Assembly (NCBI RefSeq): GCF_000024405.1
Contig: NC_013517.1
Span: 2,294,001-2,358,000, forward strand
Length of the DNA stretch: 64,000 bases
Reading direction: 5' to 3'
Source of the DNA: Sebaldella termitidis ATCC 33386
GTDB taxonomy: Bacteria; Fusobacteriota; Fusobacteriia; Fusobacteriales; Leptotrichiaceae
Positions 17,156 through 25,776 of this stretch are shown one piece after another. A program made the position numbers and the translations under genes. Positions within the stretch are counted from its first letter, which is position 1. The number at the start of each line of letters is the position of its first letter. Under the pieces are notes generated by a model. That model did not search any database and was not told where the DNA came from. It saw only the letters and a program-made list of their open reading frames with translations.

Positions 17156-18025
17156 ATGTTGATATTAAATAAAAATATGCCTGTAATAGAGGAGCTGAAA
17201 GGAATGATCGATATAAAGACAAAGAACGGAAAGCTTAATGTTTCCAAAAAATCCAAGAAAATTCTGGTATTGAACCTGATGCCCAATAAAGTAAAAACAG
17301 AGTATCATATTCTGAGACTCCTGAACACAAAGAAACCGGATGAAGAGATAGAACCGTTTTTTTTGAAGCTTGATACACATAAATATAAAAATATAGATGT
17401 CGAATATCTTAATGAATTTTATGTATCATTAGAAGAGATAAAAAATCTGGATATTGAAGCAGCTATAATAACAGGAGCACCGCTTGAAAAAATAAAATTT
17501 GAAGAAGTCGCATACTGGGAAGAGCTTAAGGGAATATTTGAATTTATTAATAATCTGAAATCCTCTATTTTTATATGCTGGGGTTCACAGGCAGCATTAT
17601 ATTATTTTCATAATATACCAAAATATGATTATAAACGTAAAAAGTTTGGTGTATTTAAACATAACTGCGAAAACAAATCGAAGCTGTTTGACAGTCTTGA
17701 TAATGAAGATTTCAAAATACCGCATTCAAGATATACTTACATAAAAAGAGAAGATATAAAGAAAAAAAGCAGTCTTGAAATACTTCTTTCAGATGAAAAT
17801 AATGAGCCTGTTATAGTAAAGGATAAAAATAAAATATATATATCAGGACACATGGAGTATGATAAATATAATTTAAGAGATGAATATGTCAGAGATATAA
17901 ATAATAATCTGGAGATAAATATACCTGATAATTATTTTTTGGATAATAAACCGGAAAATTCACCGGCTTTTTCCTGGGAAAAATTTTCAAGGATATTTTA
18001 TTCCAACTGGCTTGAAAGCTTTTAA
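17156..18025 (+). CDS. metA: Homoserine O-acetyltransferase, MetA type
   Basis: Activates homoserine for methionine synthesis. The 289-residue protein has the MetA fold: LNLMPNKVKTEYHILRLL, the ITGAPLE loop, nucleophile Cys141 in FICWGSQAALYYFHN, and HSRYT with GHMEYD at the C-terminal half. Residue 111 is glutamate; work on Bacillus cereus and E. coli MetA showed that glutamate here gives acetyl-CoA use and glycine gives succinyl-CoA use. Acetyl specificity agrees with the O-acetylhomoserine sulfhydrylase at the head of the operon. AGAGAGGAGG lies 7 nt before the ATG. Confidence 0.9.
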   Translation: MLILNKNMPVIEELKGMIDIKTKNGKLNVSKKSKKILVLNLMPNKVKTEYHILRLLNTKKPDEEIEPFFLKLDTHKYKNIDVEYLNEFYVSLEEIKNLDIEAAIITGAPLEKIKFEEVAYWEELKGIFEFINNLKSSIFICWGSQAALYYFHNIPKYDYKRKKFGVFKHNCENKSKLFDSLDNEDFKIPHSRYTYIKREDIKKKSSLEILLSDENNEPVIVKDKNKIYISGHMEYDKYNLRDEYVRDINNNLEINIPDNYFLDNKPENSPAFSWEKFSRIFYSNWLESF

Positions 18026-18082
18026 TTATTTTATAAATCATTTAGCTGTGGTATAATTAGTGAAAAAGAGGAGTTGGAAAAT

Positions 18083-18538
18083 TTGAAGAAAATATTTTTT
18101 CTTATATTTATAGTTTTCAGTTTTTGCATTAATGCGGAAAAATTCAGCGGCTATATTGAAGTATCTGAACCGGAGTATGTATTAATTTATGAAACTAACG
18201 GTCTTTATACGTCAGATGAGGCGAACGGTATATTAGAGACAGCAGAAGACGGTAAATATAAGGTTGTTGATAATAATACGATAACATATCTTACAATTAA
18301 AAAATCAAAATTTCATGGAAAAATTTATATCTATGACAAAGAGAGCAGCAGATTATTATCTGAATCCGGATTTAAAAACGGAATAGCTGATGGAAAATGG
18401 ATAGACTATGATAAAAACGAAAAACCTAGATCAATAGATTATCTTAAAAATGATTATATTATGAAAAGAGAGATTTTCGTGAATGGGAAGCTTGTTATTA
18501 CCAAAACTTTTAAAGAGGGACTTTACAGACTGCCGTAA
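18083..18538 (+). CDS. Exported protein with MORN-like repeats
   Basis: A 151-residue protein with a signal peptide (KKIFFLIFIVFSFCINA) and a mature part whose second half (about residues 85-145) has short repeats of the form G-x-W-x-x-Y-D-K-N and F-K-N-G, as in MORN or YwqK-type proteins. The start is uncertain: TTG at 18083 sits 9 nt after AGAGGAG, and TTG at 18074 adds three residues. Its function is unknown. It lies after metA but has its own -10-like TATAAT at 18052-18057, and a terminator at 18581. Confidence 0.6.
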   Translation: MKKIFFLIFIVFSFCINAEKFSGYIEVSEPEYVLIYETNGLYTSDEANGILETAEDGKYKVVDNNTITYLTIKKSKFHGKIYIYDKESSRLLSESGFKNGIADGKWIDYDKNEKPRSIDYLKNDYIMKREIFVNGKLVITKTFKEGLYRLP

Positions 18539-18580
18539 TCTCTTATAACAGAAGCAGGATGCCTGCTAAACTAGTTTGTT

Positions 18581-18608
18581 AAAAGACATTTATATAGTGT
18601 CTTTTTTT
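18581..18608 (+). terminator. Intrinsic terminator before the his leader
   Basis: AAAAGACA (18581-18588) pairs with TGTCTTTT (18598-18605), continuing into T7. It insulates the his operon from the upstream gene. Confidence 0.75.
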
Positions 18609-18650
18609 ATTACATATATCATATATATTAAAACTATATTTTATTTCTAT

Positions 18651-18679
18651 TTTACTTATGAATATTAATGTACTATAAT
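18651..18679 (+). promoter_or_regulatory. his operon promoter
   Basis: TTTACT, a 17-bp spacer and a perfect TATAAT (18674-18679). Transcription would start near 18686, about 20 nt before the leader ATG. Confidence 0.7.
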
Positions 18680-18704
18680 AAATTATAAAATAACGGGAGT
18701 GAAA

Positions 18705-18779
18705 ATGATGACTTTAATAACTATAAATAATAATTCTATAAATAAAATAAGAAAACATCATCATATTGGCAGAGTTTGA
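18705..18779 (+). CDS. His leader peptide (24 aa)
   Basis: The frame starts with two ATG codons after a GGGAGTG ribosome site and reads MMTLITINNN, then SINKIRK-HHH-IGRV, stopping at TGA. Three consecutive His codons are at 18756-18764. It ends with AGAGTTTGA, as does the Met leader. It sits between the his promoter and the attenuator hairpins, 140 bp before hisZ, and is best explained as the sensor of charged tRNA-His. Confidence 0.85.
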   Translation: MMTLITINNNSINKIRKHHHIGRV

Positions 18780-18890
18780 ACCTGAAGTAATTATTGGGAG
18801 CAGACTCTTTTTGAACTTACAATTCAAAATAGTCTGTGCCAGTTTATGAATATATAGGAAATCTGGGCAGAAATGTCCGGATTTTTTTTT
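18771..18890 (+). promoter_or_regulatory. Histidine attenuator (competing hairpins and terminator)
   Basis: Segment 1 AGAGTTTG (18771-18778) pairs with 2 CAGACTCT (18801-18808). Segment 2 also pairs with 3: CAGACT/AGTCTG plus inner TTTTGAA/TTCAAAA (18801-18836). Segment 3 can pair with the terminator 5' arm in two blocks, CTG/CAG and CCAG/CTGG (18834-18842 with 18863-18870). The terminator is ATCTGGGCA/TGTCCGGAT, loop GAAA, running into T9 (18861-18890). Layout and segments 1 and 2 match the Met attenuator. Confidence 0.82.
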
Positions 18891-18918
18891 AAGGCAGATA
18901 ATCGGAAGGAGACAGAAA

Positions 18919-20046
18919 ATGAAAAAATTTATAAGCAGTCTGAAGGAAGAGGAAAAAATAATACTGAAGCTTAGAAAACATTATGAGCAGTATGGATATA
19001 AGAAAATAAAACTCAGTAAATTTGAAAGTTACGATTTATATAATGAAAATGCCGACTTTATAAAAATCGAAAATATTATTACATTTATGGCACCAACAGG
19101 AAAGCTGCAGACACTAAGACCGGATGTAACCTTATCCATAGTAAAAAAGTATGCCAGAGATAAAAAGAAAGAGATGGAAAAGCTGTATTATATAGAAAAT
19201 ATCTACAGACTTTCCAAAGAGGATATGGAGTATAAGGAATTAAACCAGATCGGCGTAGAGATACTCGGAGAATCTGACGGATATTCAGATTTTGAAATTA
19301 TAAATCTTGCAGCAGAAAGTATGGAACTGATAAATAAAAATTTTATTCTGGATATTTCCAATATTAATTACTTATCTGGATTATTTGAAGAAATGAATTT
19401 GGGATATACTTTGGAAGAAGAAGTGTTAATGAATATACAGCATAAAAATGTTCATGATCTGGAAAAAATTCTTACAAAAGAGAATGTAGAATCTAAATAT
19501 AAAGAAATTCTAATAAAAATTCCGGATTTATCAGGTAAATTTCATAATGTAATAACAGAAGCAGAAAAGCTGGTTTTGAACGAAAAGATGCAGAAAGCGC
19601 TTGATGAACTGAAAATGCTGGGACAGGCTTTCCCGAAAATGATAAAAAACGGAAAAATATTGCTGGATTTTTCTATAGTAAACAGCCTTGATTATTATAA
19701 CGGGCTTATATTTCACGGATATATAGAAAATAATCCCAAAATTATACTGTCCGGCGGAAATTACGATAAGCTGATTGAAAAATACGATAAGAATAAAGGT
19801 GCAACAGGTTTTGCAATTTATCTTGATGAACTTTCCGGAAAATATAAAATAGAAAAAGAATATGATTTTGATATTTTGATATTATATAAAAACGGAGATA
19901 ATGCAAAGCTTCTGAATATCGTGAAAAAATATATAGATCAGGGACTTACAATACGAACAGAAAAATACAGGGAAGACTTTAATACAAATTTTAAGTATAA
20001 AGAAAAATACATTTTTGAAGATGACAGACTTGTTGGGAAGGAGTAA
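18919..20046 (+). CDS. hisZ: ATP phosphoribosyltransferase regulatory subunit
   Basis: Class II aminoacyl-tRNA-synthetase paralogue, related to HisRS, that is required for activity of the short HisG and mediates feedback control by histidine. The 375 residues include the motif-2-like LQTLRPDVTLSIVKKYA and ISGGNYDKL-like histidine-binding stretch (LSGGNYDKLIEKYD), and lack a tRNA anticodon-binding domain. The ribosome site GGAAGGAGA is 6 nt upstream. It is the first gene of the operon, after the attenuator; the next gene, hisG, starts 3 nt after its stop, in keeping with a heteromeric complex. Confidence 0.88.
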   Translation: MKKFISSLKEEEKIILKLRKHYEQYGYKKIKLSKFESYDLYNENADFIKIENIITFMAPTGKLQTLRPDVTLSIVKKYARDKKKEMEKLYYIENIYRLSKEDMEYKELNQIGVEILGESDGYSDFEIINLAAESMELINKNFILDISNINYLSGLFEEMNLGYTLEEEVLMNIQHKNVHDLEKILTKENVESKYKEILIKIPDLSGKFHNVITEAEKLVLNEKMQKALDELKMLGQAFPKMIKNGKILLDFSIVNSLDYYNGLIFHGYIENNPKIILSGGNYDKLIEKYDKNKGATGFAIYLDELSGKYKIEKEYDFDILILYKNGDNAKLLNIVKKYIDQGLTIRTEKYREDFNTNFKYKEKYIFEDDRLVGKE

Positions 20047-20048
20047 AT

Positions 20049-20666
20049 GTGTTAAATATAGCATTGCCTAAAGGAAGGCTCGGAGATAAGACATACAGCT
20101 TATTTGAAAAAATAGGGTATAAGTGTGATGAACTGACTGAGGACAGCAGAAAACTGATTTTTGAAAATAAGGAAAAAAATATCAGATATCTGCTTGTAAA
20201 GCCGTCAGATGTAGGAATATATGTAGAGAAAGGTGCAGCAGATATAGGTGTGGTAGGAAAGGATATATTACTGGAGAATGTTTATGATATTTATGAGCTT
20301 CTGGATCTGAATCTGGGAATATGTAAAATATCAGTTGCAGCTCTTTCAGGGTATAAAGAAGATACTGAAAGAAAGCTGAGAGTAGCTACCAAGTACGTAA
20401 ATACAGCAAAAAAGTATTATTCATCTTTGAACAGAGAGACAGATATAATAAAATTAAACGGATCTATAGAGCTGGCTCCTATTCTGGGACTTTCCGACGT
20501 AATAGTGGATATAGTGGAAACCGGTAATACATTAAAAGAAAATAATCTAAAGGTAATAAATGACATAGAAGAGATAAGTGCAAGATTTATTGCCAACAAA
20601 ACGAGCTACAAATTTAAAAATGAAGAGATAAAAAATATAGAAAAAAAACTTAGGGAGGTAATATGA
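20049..20666 (+). CDS. hisG: ATP phosphoribosyltransferase, short form
   Basis: First step of histidine synthesis: ATP plus PRPP to phosphoribosyl-ATP. At 205 residues it is the short form that lacks the regulatory domain and needs HisZ. It begins with the GTG codon (an ATG two bases earlier hits a stop at once), reading LNIALPKGRLGDK, with GVVGKDILLE in the middle and VDIVETGNTLKENNL as the PRPP loop. AAGGAG overlaps the end of hisZ. It overlaps hisD by 4 bp. Confidence 0.95.
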   Translation: MLNIALPKGRLGDKTYSLFEKIGYKCDELTEDSRKLIFENKEKNIRYLLVKPSDVGIYVEKGAADIGVVGKDILLENVYDIYELLDLNLGICKISVAALSGYKEDTERKLRVATKYVNTAKKYYSSLNRETDIIKLNGSIELAPILGLSDVIVDIVETGNTLKENNLKVINDIEEISARFIANKTSYKFKNEEIKNIEKKLREVI

Positions 20667-21949
20667 TAAAGACAATAAGGTATAACAAAAATACAGCACT
20701 GGATGAGATATTTCCCAGAAGCCAGTTTGAATATGAGGATATTAACAAAAAGGTAAGAGAAATAATAGAAGATGTAAAAGCTAATGGCGATAAAGCACTT
20801 TACAAATACAGCGAGATGTTTGATGTAAAACTGGAAAGCTTAACTGTAAGCAGTGAAGAGATAGAAGAAGCATATGACAGAATCGATGAAGAATTCAAGG
20901 AAGTACTGCTTGCTGCTGCGGGTAATATAAGAAAATTTCATGAAAAACAGGTCAGAAATAATTTTTTTACAAATGGAAAAGATGGAGTTTTGCTGGGACA
21001 AATAATAAATCCTATAGAGAAAGCCGGAATTTATATCCCCGGAGGAACAGCTTCTTACCCTTCTACGGTATTAATGAATGTAATTCCTGCCAAGATTGCC
21101 GGAGTGGAAGAAATCATACTTGTAAGCCCTCCTAACAAAGAGGGGAGTATAGAAGATTCTATTCTCGCTGCTGCTAAAATAGCCGGAGCAGACAGAATTT
21201 TCAAAATCGGGGGAGCACAGTCAATAGCAGCCTTGAGCTACGGGACGGAGACTATTCCTAAAGTATATAAAATAACCGGTCCCGGAAATATATATGTCGC
21301 TATGGCAAAGAAAATGGTTTACGGCGAGGTAGATATAGATATGGTGGCAGGTCCAAGCGAAATTCTTGTAATAGCAGATGAAAATGCCGTTCCGGAAAAT
21401 GTAGCAGCTGATCTTTTATCACAGGCAGAGCATGACAGGCTTGCAGCAAGTGTATTGGTTACAACGAGTGAGGAAATAGCTGAAAAAGTAAAAAATGAAC
21501 TGGTAAAACAGCTTGAAAGGCTTCCAAGAGAAGAGACAGCAAAGGAATCTCTAAAAAATAACGGAAGAATAATAATAACGGAAACAATAGATGAGGCAGT
21601 GAAAATCAGCAATGAAATAGCACCGGAGCATTTGGAATTATGTGTAAATGATCCGTTTTCCATTCTTGGAAAAATAAAAAATGCTGGATCGATATTTCTG
21701 GGTAATAATACTCCGGAAGCACTGGGAGATTATTTTGCCGGCCCGAATCATACACTGCCGACAAGCGGAACTGCAAAATTTTCTTCGCCGCTTTCAGTGG
21801 ATGATTTTATAAAAAAATCTTCGGTAATTTATTACACTAAAGAAGCACTGGAAAAAGTAAAGGATAAGATAATATGCTTTGCGGAAAAGGAAGGACTTAA
21901 TGCACATGCAGAGTCAGTGAGAATAAGATTTGAAGGTGGTAAAAAATGA
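20663..21949 (+). CDS. hisD: Histidinol dehydrogenase
   Basis: Catalyses the last two oxidations, histidinol to histidine, with NAD and zinc. The 428 residues include PGGTASYPSTVLMNVIPAKI, GPGNIYVAMAKK, DMVAGPSEILVIADE, DLLSQAEHDRLA with zinc and catalytic residues, and GPNHTLPTSGTA with the conserved histidine. The start follows TTAGGGAGGT and overlaps hisG by 4 bp; the end overlaps hisC by 4 bp, so the three are translationally coupled. Confidence 0.96.
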   Translation: MIKTIRYNKNTALDEIFPRSQFEYEDINKKVREIIEDVKANGDKALYKYSEMFDVKLESLTVSSEEIEEAYDRIDEEFKEVLLAAAGNIRKFHEKQVRNNFFTNGKDGVLLGQIINPIEKAGIYIPGGTASYPSTVLMNVIPAKIAGVEEIILVSPPNKEGSIEDSILAAAKIAGADRIFKIGGAQSIAALSYGTETIPKVYKITGPGNIYVAMAKKMVYGEVDIDMVAGPSEILVIADENAVPENVAADLLSQAEHDRLAASVLVTTSEEIAEKVKNELVKQLERLPREETAKESLKNNGRIIITETIDEAVKISNEIAPEHLELCVNDPFSILGKIKNAGSIFLGNNTPEALGDYFAGPNHTLPTSGTAKFSSPLSVDDFIKKSSVIYYTKEALEKVKDKIICFAEKEGLNAHAESVRIRFEGGKK

Positions 21950-23013
21950 GCAGATTCTGGAATAATAAAGTAAAGGAGCTGGTTCCATACACTCCGGGAG
22001 AACAGCCGAAGGATAAAAAATATATAAAACTAAATACAAACGAGTTTCCTTATTCACCCTCGCCTATGGTAGAGGATATAATAAAAAATTATGATTTTGA
22101 AGATTTGCGGCTTTATCCTGATCCTGATGTATCAGAGCTGAAAAATGAAATTGCTTCTTTTTACGGTCTAAATACTGAGAACATATTTATAGGAAACGGT
22201 TCTGACGAGATTTTGGCTTTTGCCTTTATGACCTATTTTAACAGCGGAGATAAGATATATTATCCAAATATAACATACAGCTTTTATCCGGTGTATTCAG
22301 ATTTATTTGATCTAAAGCCTGAAACAATTCCTCTGAATAAAAATTTTGAAATAGAAACTGATGATTATAAAAATCTGGACAGTGGAATAATTCTGGCTAA
22401 TCCCAATGCACCCACAAGTATTGCACTGGGAAGAGATCAAATTGAAGAAATAATAGCTGCCAATAAAGATAATATAGTAATTATAGATGAAGCATATATA
22501 GATTTCGGCGGTGAATCTGTATTGGAATTAACAAAAAAATATGATAATCTTCTGGTAATTCAGACATTCTCAAAATCAAGAGCTCTTGCAGGGATGCGTT
22601 TAGGCTTTGCAGCAGGAAATAAAGAGCTTATAGACGGTCTGGATAAAGTGAAATTTTCTTTTAATTCCTATACAATTAACAGATTATCTATAAAAGCAGG
22701 TACTGCCGCAGTAAAAGATTCGGAATATTTTCTAAAAACTGTAGAGGCACTTATAAAAACAAGAGAGAAAACAAAAAAAGTCTTAAAAGAATACGGCTTT
22801 TTTGTACCGGATTCCAAAGCAAATTTTTTATTTGTGAGTCACAGCAGAATCTCTGGTGAGGAATTATATCTGAAATTAAAAGACAGCGGAATTCTCGTGA
22901 GATATTTCAAAAAGCCGGGAATAGATAATTTTATAAGAATAACAATAGGTACAGAAAAAGAAATGGAAATATTTGAGGAGAAAATAAAAGAAATTTTAAA
23001 ACAGAATAAATAA
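21946..23013 (+). CDS. hisC: Histidinol-phosphate aminotransferase
   Basis: PLP-dependent transamination of imidazole acetol phosphate to histidinol phosphate. The 355-residue fold-type I protein has LNTNEFPYSPSP at the substrate end, GNGSDEILAF, LANPNAPTS, the PLP aspartate in IIDEAYIDF, and the PLP lysine in QTFSKSRALAGMRLG. The conserved arginine is in FIRITIGTEKE. It starts within the end of hisD. A 64-bp gap to hisB is the largest in the early operon, but no terminator is visible in it. Confidence 0.95.
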   Translation: MSRFWNNKVKELVPYTPGEQPKDKKYIKLNTNEFPYSPSPMVEDIIKNYDFEDLRLYPDPDVSELKNEIASFYGLNTENIFIGNGSDEILAFAFMTYFNSGDKIYYPNITYSFYPVYSDLFDLKPETIPLNKNFEIETDDYKNLDSGIILANPNAPTSIALGRDQIEEIIAANKDNIVIIDEAYIDFGGESVLELTKKYDNLLVIQTFSKSRALAGMRLGFAAGNKELIDGLDKVKFSFNSYTINRLSIKAGTAAVKDSEYFLKTVEALIKTREKTKKVLKEYGFFVPDSKANFLFVSHSRISGEELYLKLKDSGILVRYFKKPGIDNFIRITIGTEKEMEIFEEKIKEILKQNK

Positions 23014-23077
23014 GCTTTGATAATATCATATTAATTATTTTGAATCTAAATCAGATGAAATATTAGGAGGAATAATC

Positions 23078-23668
23078 TTGAGAGAAACAATAATAGAAAG
23101 AAAAACCAATGAAACGGATATAAGAGTGAAGCTTAATCTGGACGGAACCGGAAAATATAAAAATGATACAAAAATAGGATTTCTTAATCATATGCTCGAT
23201 CTGTTTACGAAACACGGGAGATTTGATATGGAGGTAATCTGTAACGGAGATATTGATGTAGATTATCATCACTCAGTAGAGGATATAGGAATAGTAATCG
23301 GAAAATGCTTTGCGGATATACTCGGAGATGTGAGAGGAATAAACAGATACGGCAACTTTTATATGCCTATGGATGAAGCATTAACACTTGTTGCTGTAGA
23401 TATATGCGGACGGTCATATTTAAAGTTTGATGTTGATATTCCTACACAAAAAGTAGGAAGCTTTGATACAGAGCTGGTAAAAGAATTTTTTCTTGGATTT
23501 ACAAGAGGAATAGAAGCTACAATACATATAAAAACTTTCTACGGAGAGAATTCACATCACATAATAGAGTCTGTTTTCAAAGGATTTGCCAGAGCTATTG
23601 CGCAGGCAGTGGAAATAGATGAAAAATTTAAGGATGAAATACTGTCTACTAAAGGAGTGTTAGCATGA
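23078..23668 (+). CDS. hisB: Imidazoleglycerol-phosphate dehydratase
   Basis: Dehydrates imidazole glycerol phosphate to imidazole acetol phosphate using manganese. At 196 residues it is the monofunctional enzyme, without a fused histidinol phosphatase; that activity is supplied by the PHP protein at the operon end. Metal histidines are in GFLNHMLDLFTKHG, DVDYHHSVEDIGI and GENSHHIIESVFKGFA. It starts with TTG 6 nt after AGGAGG, reading RETIIERKTNET. It overlaps hisH by 4 bp. Confidence 0.95.
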   Translation: MRETIIERKTNETDIRVKLNLDGTGKYKNDTKIGFLNHMLDLFTKHGRFDMEVICNGDIDVDYHHSVEDIGIVIGKCFADILGDVRGINRYGNFYMPMDEALTLVAVDICGRSYLKFDVDIPTQKVGSFDTELVKEFFLGFTRGIEATIHIKTFYGENSHHIIESVFKGFARAIAQAVEIDEKFKDEILSTKGVLA

Positions 23669-24279
23669 TAGCAGTGATAGATTATGGTGTAGGCAATTTA
23701 TTTTCACTGAAATCATCACTTGACTATACAGGACTGGAAAATATATTTACAAACAGTGAAAGTGAAATAAGAAAGGCAGATGCCTTGATACTTCCGGGAG
23801 TAGGAGCATTCAGAGATGCAATAGACATTCTTAATAAGACAGGTTTGGGTACTATTGTAAAGGAAGAAGCAGAAAATGGGAAAAAGATACTGGGAATATG
23901 TCTGGGAATGCAGCTTTTATTTGATAAAAGCTATGAATACGGAGAATATAAAGGACTTGGACTTATAAACGGGGATATAGTTTCTATGAAAGATAATTTG
24001 AAAAATAAAAAATTAAAAGTACCTCATATGGGATGGAACAGTCTTGAATTTCTAAAAGAGGATAAAATTCTGAAATATATAAATGCAGGTGAATATGTAT
24101 ATTATGTGCATTCATATTATGCAGAAAACTGTAATGATTCTGTAATAGCCTGTTCAGATTATGACATAAAAATTCCGGGAATAGTAAAAAATAATAATAT
24201 TTACGGAATACAGTTTCATCCTGAAAAAAGCGGGAAAACAGGATTAAATATATTAAAAGCTTTCGGGGAGATGATATAA
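23665..24279 (+). CDS. hisH: Imidazole glycerol phosphate synthase, glutaminase subunit
   Basis: Class I glutamine amidotransferase that feeds ammonia to HisF. The 204 residues include VIDYGVGNLFSLKSSL, LPGVGAF, nucleophile cysteine in ILGICLGMQLLFD, and the His-Glu pair in GIQFHPEKSG. It overlaps hisB by 4 bp and abuts hisA with no gap. Confidence 0.95.
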   Translation: MIAVIDYGVGNLFSLKSSLDYTGLENIFTNSESEIRKADALILPGVGAFRDAIDILNKTGLGTIVKEEAENGKKILGICLGMQLLFDKSYEYGEYKGLGLINGDIVSMKDNLKNKKLKVPHMGWNSLEFLKEDKILKYINAGEYVYYVHSYYAENCNDSVIACSDYDIKIPGIVKNNNIYGIQFHPEKSGKTGLNILKAFGEMI

Positions 24280-24993
24280 ATGATAATATTTCCGGCAATA
24301 GATTTGAAAAACGGAGAAGCAGTAAGATTAACACAAGGGGACTATAATCAGGTAAAAGTATATTTTAAAAATCCTGCTGAGGTTCTTGAATTTTTTAAAA
24401 AAAATAACAGTCAATATCTTCATATAGTGGATCTTGACGGTGCCAGCAGCGGGAAAACGGAAAATTTTGAAACTATAAAAATGCTTGTAGAAAATAGTGA
24501 CTTATTTATTCAGGTAGGCGGCGGTATAAGAAATGAAGAAAGAATAAAAAAATATCTGGAGCTTGGAGTAAATAGAGTCATACTGGGAACGGCCGCAATA
24601 GAAAATCCGGAATTTCTTGTAGAAATGGTGCATAAATATAAGGATAAGGTGGCAGTTTCTGTAGATGCACACGATCAAAAAGTAGCAGTAAACGGCTGGA
24701 AAGAAGTAAAATCCATAGATTCTTTTGAATTTTGCAAAACATTATCGGACATTGGAGTAGATAATATTATATATACTGATATCTCAAAAGACGGTAAAAT
24801 GAGCGGAACTAACATAGAAATATACAGAAGATTAAGTAAAGTAATAAAGTCAAAGATAACTGCATCAGGCGGAATTACATATAAGGATGAGATAATCGAG
24901 CTTAAATCATTAAATATATACGGAGCAATAGTAGGTAAGGCTATATATGAGAATACTCTGAATCTGGAAGAGATTATAAAAACAGCCGAATAA
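24280..24993 (+). CDS. hisA: ProFAR isomerase
   Basis: Isomerises ProFAR to PRFAR by an Amadori rearrangement. The 237-residue beta-alpha barrel begins FPAIDLKNGEAVRLTQGDY with the catalytic aspartate, carries the phosphate loops VGGGIRNEE and GTAAIENPE, and has the second acid in VSVDAHDQK. It lies directly between hisH and hisF. A dual HisA/TrpF role is not suggested. Confidence 0.95.
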   Translation: MIIFPAIDLKNGEAVRLTQGDYNQVKVYFKNPAEVLEFFKKNNSQYLHIVDLDGASSGKTENFETIKMLVENSDLFIQVGGGIRNEERIKKYLELGVNRVILGTAAIENPEFLVEMVHKYKDKVAVSVDAHDQKVAVNGWKEVKSIDSFEFCKTLSDIGVDNIIYTDISKDGKMSGTNIEIYRRLSKVIKSKITASGGITYKDEIIELKSLNIYGAIVGKAIYENTLNLEEIIKTAE

Positions 24994-25012
24994 AATTCAG
25001 GAGGAAAATTTA

Positions 25013-25768
25013 ATGATAACAAAAAGAATAGTTCCCTGTCTTGATGTAAGGGACGGGAGAGTAGTAAAAGGAAAAAATTTTAAAGGTATTCAGGATGTAG
25101 ATAATCCTGTGGAGCTTGCAAAATTTTATAATGAATCTGGTGCAGATGAGCTGGTATTTTATGATATAACTGCTTCCTACGAAAAGAGGGGAATCTTTAT
25201 AGATGTACTAAAAAATGTGGCAAGAGAAGTATTTATTCCCCTTACAGTCGGAGGCGGGATAAATAGCGTGGAAGACTTTGATGCTGTATTAAAAGCCGGT
25301 GCTGACAAAGTAAGTGTAAATTCAGGGGCAATAAAAAATCCCGGACTGATAAAAGTGGCTGCTGAAAAATATGGTAACCAGTGTGTGGTTTTATCAATAG
25401 ATATAAAAAGAGTAGATGGAAAATACTGTGTTTTTTCCAATGGCGGCAGAATAAATACTGGAATAGATGCGATAGAATGGGCAGAGCTGGGTGAAAAAAA
25501 CGGTGCTGGAGAACTTGTAGTGAACAGTATTGATACAGATGGGGTAAGAAATGGTTTTGATCTGGAACTACTAAAAGATATAAGTAAAAATCTGAGTATC
25601 CCTGTAGTAGCTTCAGGCGGTGCAGGCAATATGGAACACTTCAAGGATGTTTTTATGCTTGAGGGGGTAGATGCGGGACTTGCTGCTTCTATATTTCACT
25701 TTAAAGAAATAGATATAATGGATTTGAAAAGATATTTGGAAAAAAATAATATAGTAGTAAGAATATAG
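25013..25768 (+). CDS. hisF: Imidazole glycerol phosphate synthase, cyclase subunit
   Basis: Uses ammonia from HisH to turn PRFAR into imidazole glycerol phosphate and AICAR. The 251-residue barrel has the catalytic aspartates in [16 protein letters not shown] and [12 protein letters not shown], and the phosphate loops [17 protein letters not shown] and [12 protein letters not shown] strong AGGAGG sits 7 nt before the ATG. It is 19 bp after hisA and 8 bp before hisIE. Confidence 0.96.
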   Translation: MITKRIVPCLDVRDGRVVKGKNFKGIQDVDNPVELAKFYNESGADELVFYDITASYEKRGIFIDVLKNVAREVFIPLTVGGGINSVEDFDAVLKAGADKVSVNSGAIKNPGLIKVAAEKYGNQCVVLSIDIKRVDGKYCVFSNGGRINTGIDAIEWAELGEKNGAGELVVNSIDTDGVRNGFDLELLKDISKNLSIPVVASGGAGNMEHFKDVFMLEGVDAGLAASIFHFKEIDIMDLKRYLEKNNIVVRI

Positions 25769-25776
25769 GAGGAAAT

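Noticed and set aside
21319-25644. Long open frames antisense to hisD (21319-21663) and hisF (25177-25644).
   Set aside because: They mirror the codon bias of strong genes on the other strand, lack ribosome sites and have low-complexity Ser/Phe-rich translations.
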